Assembly (NCBI GenBank): GCA_031283505.1
Contig: JAITBO010000303.1
Location: forward strand, 1-6,998
Direction: 5' to 3'
DNA length: 6,998 bases
Source: Treponema sp.
GTDB taxonomy: Bacteria > Spirochaetota > Spirochaetia > Treponematales > Breznakiellaceae
The position numbers and the translations under genes were made by a program. A model generated the notes under the pieces. The model saw only the letters and a list, made by a program, of their open reading frames with translations, was not told the origin of the DNA and searched no databases. Shown piece by piece: positions 6,322 through 6,998 of the stretch; within the stretch, counting starts at the first letter, position 1; every line of letters starts with the position of its first letter.

Positions 6322-6998
6322 ATGGGCGATCCAAAAGGTTTTTTGAAGATAAAGCGCAAGGCTTCCGGCTACAGGCCGGTGGAGGAGCGGCTCAACGACT
6401 ATATCGAGGTTGAAAGCCGCCTTCCCGATGGTGAGCGGCGGGAGCAGGCGTCCCGGTGTATGGACTGCGGGGTGCCTTTCTGCCACTGGGCCTGTCCGGT
6501 TTCCAATGTTATGCCCGAATGGCAGGACCGGCTTTACCGGGGCGATTGGAAGGGGGCCTGGGCCGCCCTGGAAGACTGCAACCCTTTTCCGGAATTCACT
6601 GGCCGGGTGTGTCCTGCCCTCTGCGAAGCCTCCTGTGTGCTGGGCTACAACGATGATCCGGTTACCATCAGGCAGAACGAACTTGCCGTCATCGAGAAGG
6701 CCTTCGATCTGGAACTGGTGATCCCCCGGCCCCCGAAATCCCGGAACGGAAAGAAGGTGGCCGTTGTGGGCGCGGGACCTGCGGGGCTTGCGGCGGCCTG
6801 TTACCTTAACCGGGGAGGTTTTTCCGTCACGGTCTACGAAGGGGACCGGAAGCCCGGAGGCTACCTCCGCTACGGAATCCCGGACTTCAAGCTGGACAAG
6901 AGCTTTATAGACCGGCGCATCAGGCTCATGGAAGCCGAAGGGGTGAGCTTTAAAACGGGCTGCCGGATCGGTTCGGGCCGCTATGCTTTCGGGACCAG
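6322..6998 (+). CDS. gltD: Glutamate synthase (NADPH) small (beta) subunit, 3' end outside window
   Basis: 225 codons are visible without a stop; family members are usually about 450-500 residues, so roughly the N-terminal half is present. The N-terminal Fe-S domain has Cys46, Cys49, Cys54 and Cys58 (CMDCGVPFCHWACP) and a second group, Cys97, Cys101 and Cys105 (CPALCEASC). By family knowledge these hold the two low-potential [4Fe-4S] clusters at the interface with GltB. A Rossmann FAD-binding motif follows, VVGAGPAGLAAA (148-159), with the ribose-binding acidic residue Glu173 at the end of the second strand. Next come GG (179-180) and RYGIPDFKLDK (183-193). The subunit oxidises NADPH and sends electrons through FAD and the Fe-S clusters to the FMN of GltB. 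The NADPH-binding domain lies beyond the window. Related proteins (PreT, archaeal glutamate synthase-like oxidoreductases) share this fold, but the position after gltB settles the identity. Confidence 0.97.
   Translation, partial: MGDPKGFLKIKRKASGYRPVEERLNDYIEVESRLPDGERREQASRCMDCGVPFCHWACPVSNVMPEWQDRLYRGDWKGAWAALEDCNPFPEFTGRVCPALCEASCVLGYNDDPVTIRQNELAVIEKAFDLELVIPRPPKSRNGKKVAVVGAGPAGLAAACYLNRGGFSVTVYEGDRKPGGYLRYGIPDFKLDKSFIDRRIRLMEAEGVSFKTGCRIGSGRYAFGT

Overview
The window looks like a chromosomal segment from a spirochaete, most probably a Treponema relative with a moderately high-GC genome (termite-gut treponemes fit). This is inference from three things: a spirochaete-style relaxed lipobox on an unknown lipoprotein, an upstream outer-membrane beta-barrel C-terminus, and intergenic spaces packed with short palindromic repeats. 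No taxonomic marker is decisive.

Layout. Bases 2-118 are the last 38 codons of a gene whose product ends in the aromatic C-terminal signature of outer-membrane beta-barrels. A strong intrinsic terminator (147-177) follows and sits directly against the ribosome binding site of a putative lipoprotein gene (190-864, unknown family). Bases 865-1194 are a repeat island: four or more small perfect hairpins, then a tRNA-Gly(TCC) gene (1051-1122) with its own strong promoter, then a 13-bp tandem/inverted repeat. The island is bounded on both sides by the same 13-mer, CTGTTCCAAAACT. Bases 1195-1346 hold no gene but include a candidate promoter. Bases 1347-1529 form a second, unrelated element with terminal inverted repeats and nested hairpins (MITE-like), which ends about 20 bp before the gltB ribosome binding site.

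The rest is the glutamate synthase operon. gltB (1565-6298) is complete and carries all expected catalytic, FMN and [3Fe-4S] signatures. gltD (6322 to the window end) starts 23 bp later and is cut by the window edge. Together they encode the alpha and beta subunits of bacterial NADPH-dependent GOGAT. GltD passes electrons from NADPH through FAD and Fe-S clusters to the GltB FMN site. There, ammonia released from glutamine by the N-terminal amidotransferase domain is used to convert 2-oxoglutarate into glutamate. With glutamine synthetase, this is the main high-affinity ammonia assimilation route.

The protein-coding content is ordinary. The less expected material is non-coding: the terminator abutting a start site, the palindrome mosaic around the tRNA, and the inverted-repeat element that would form most of the gltB leader RNA if the candidate promoter is real.
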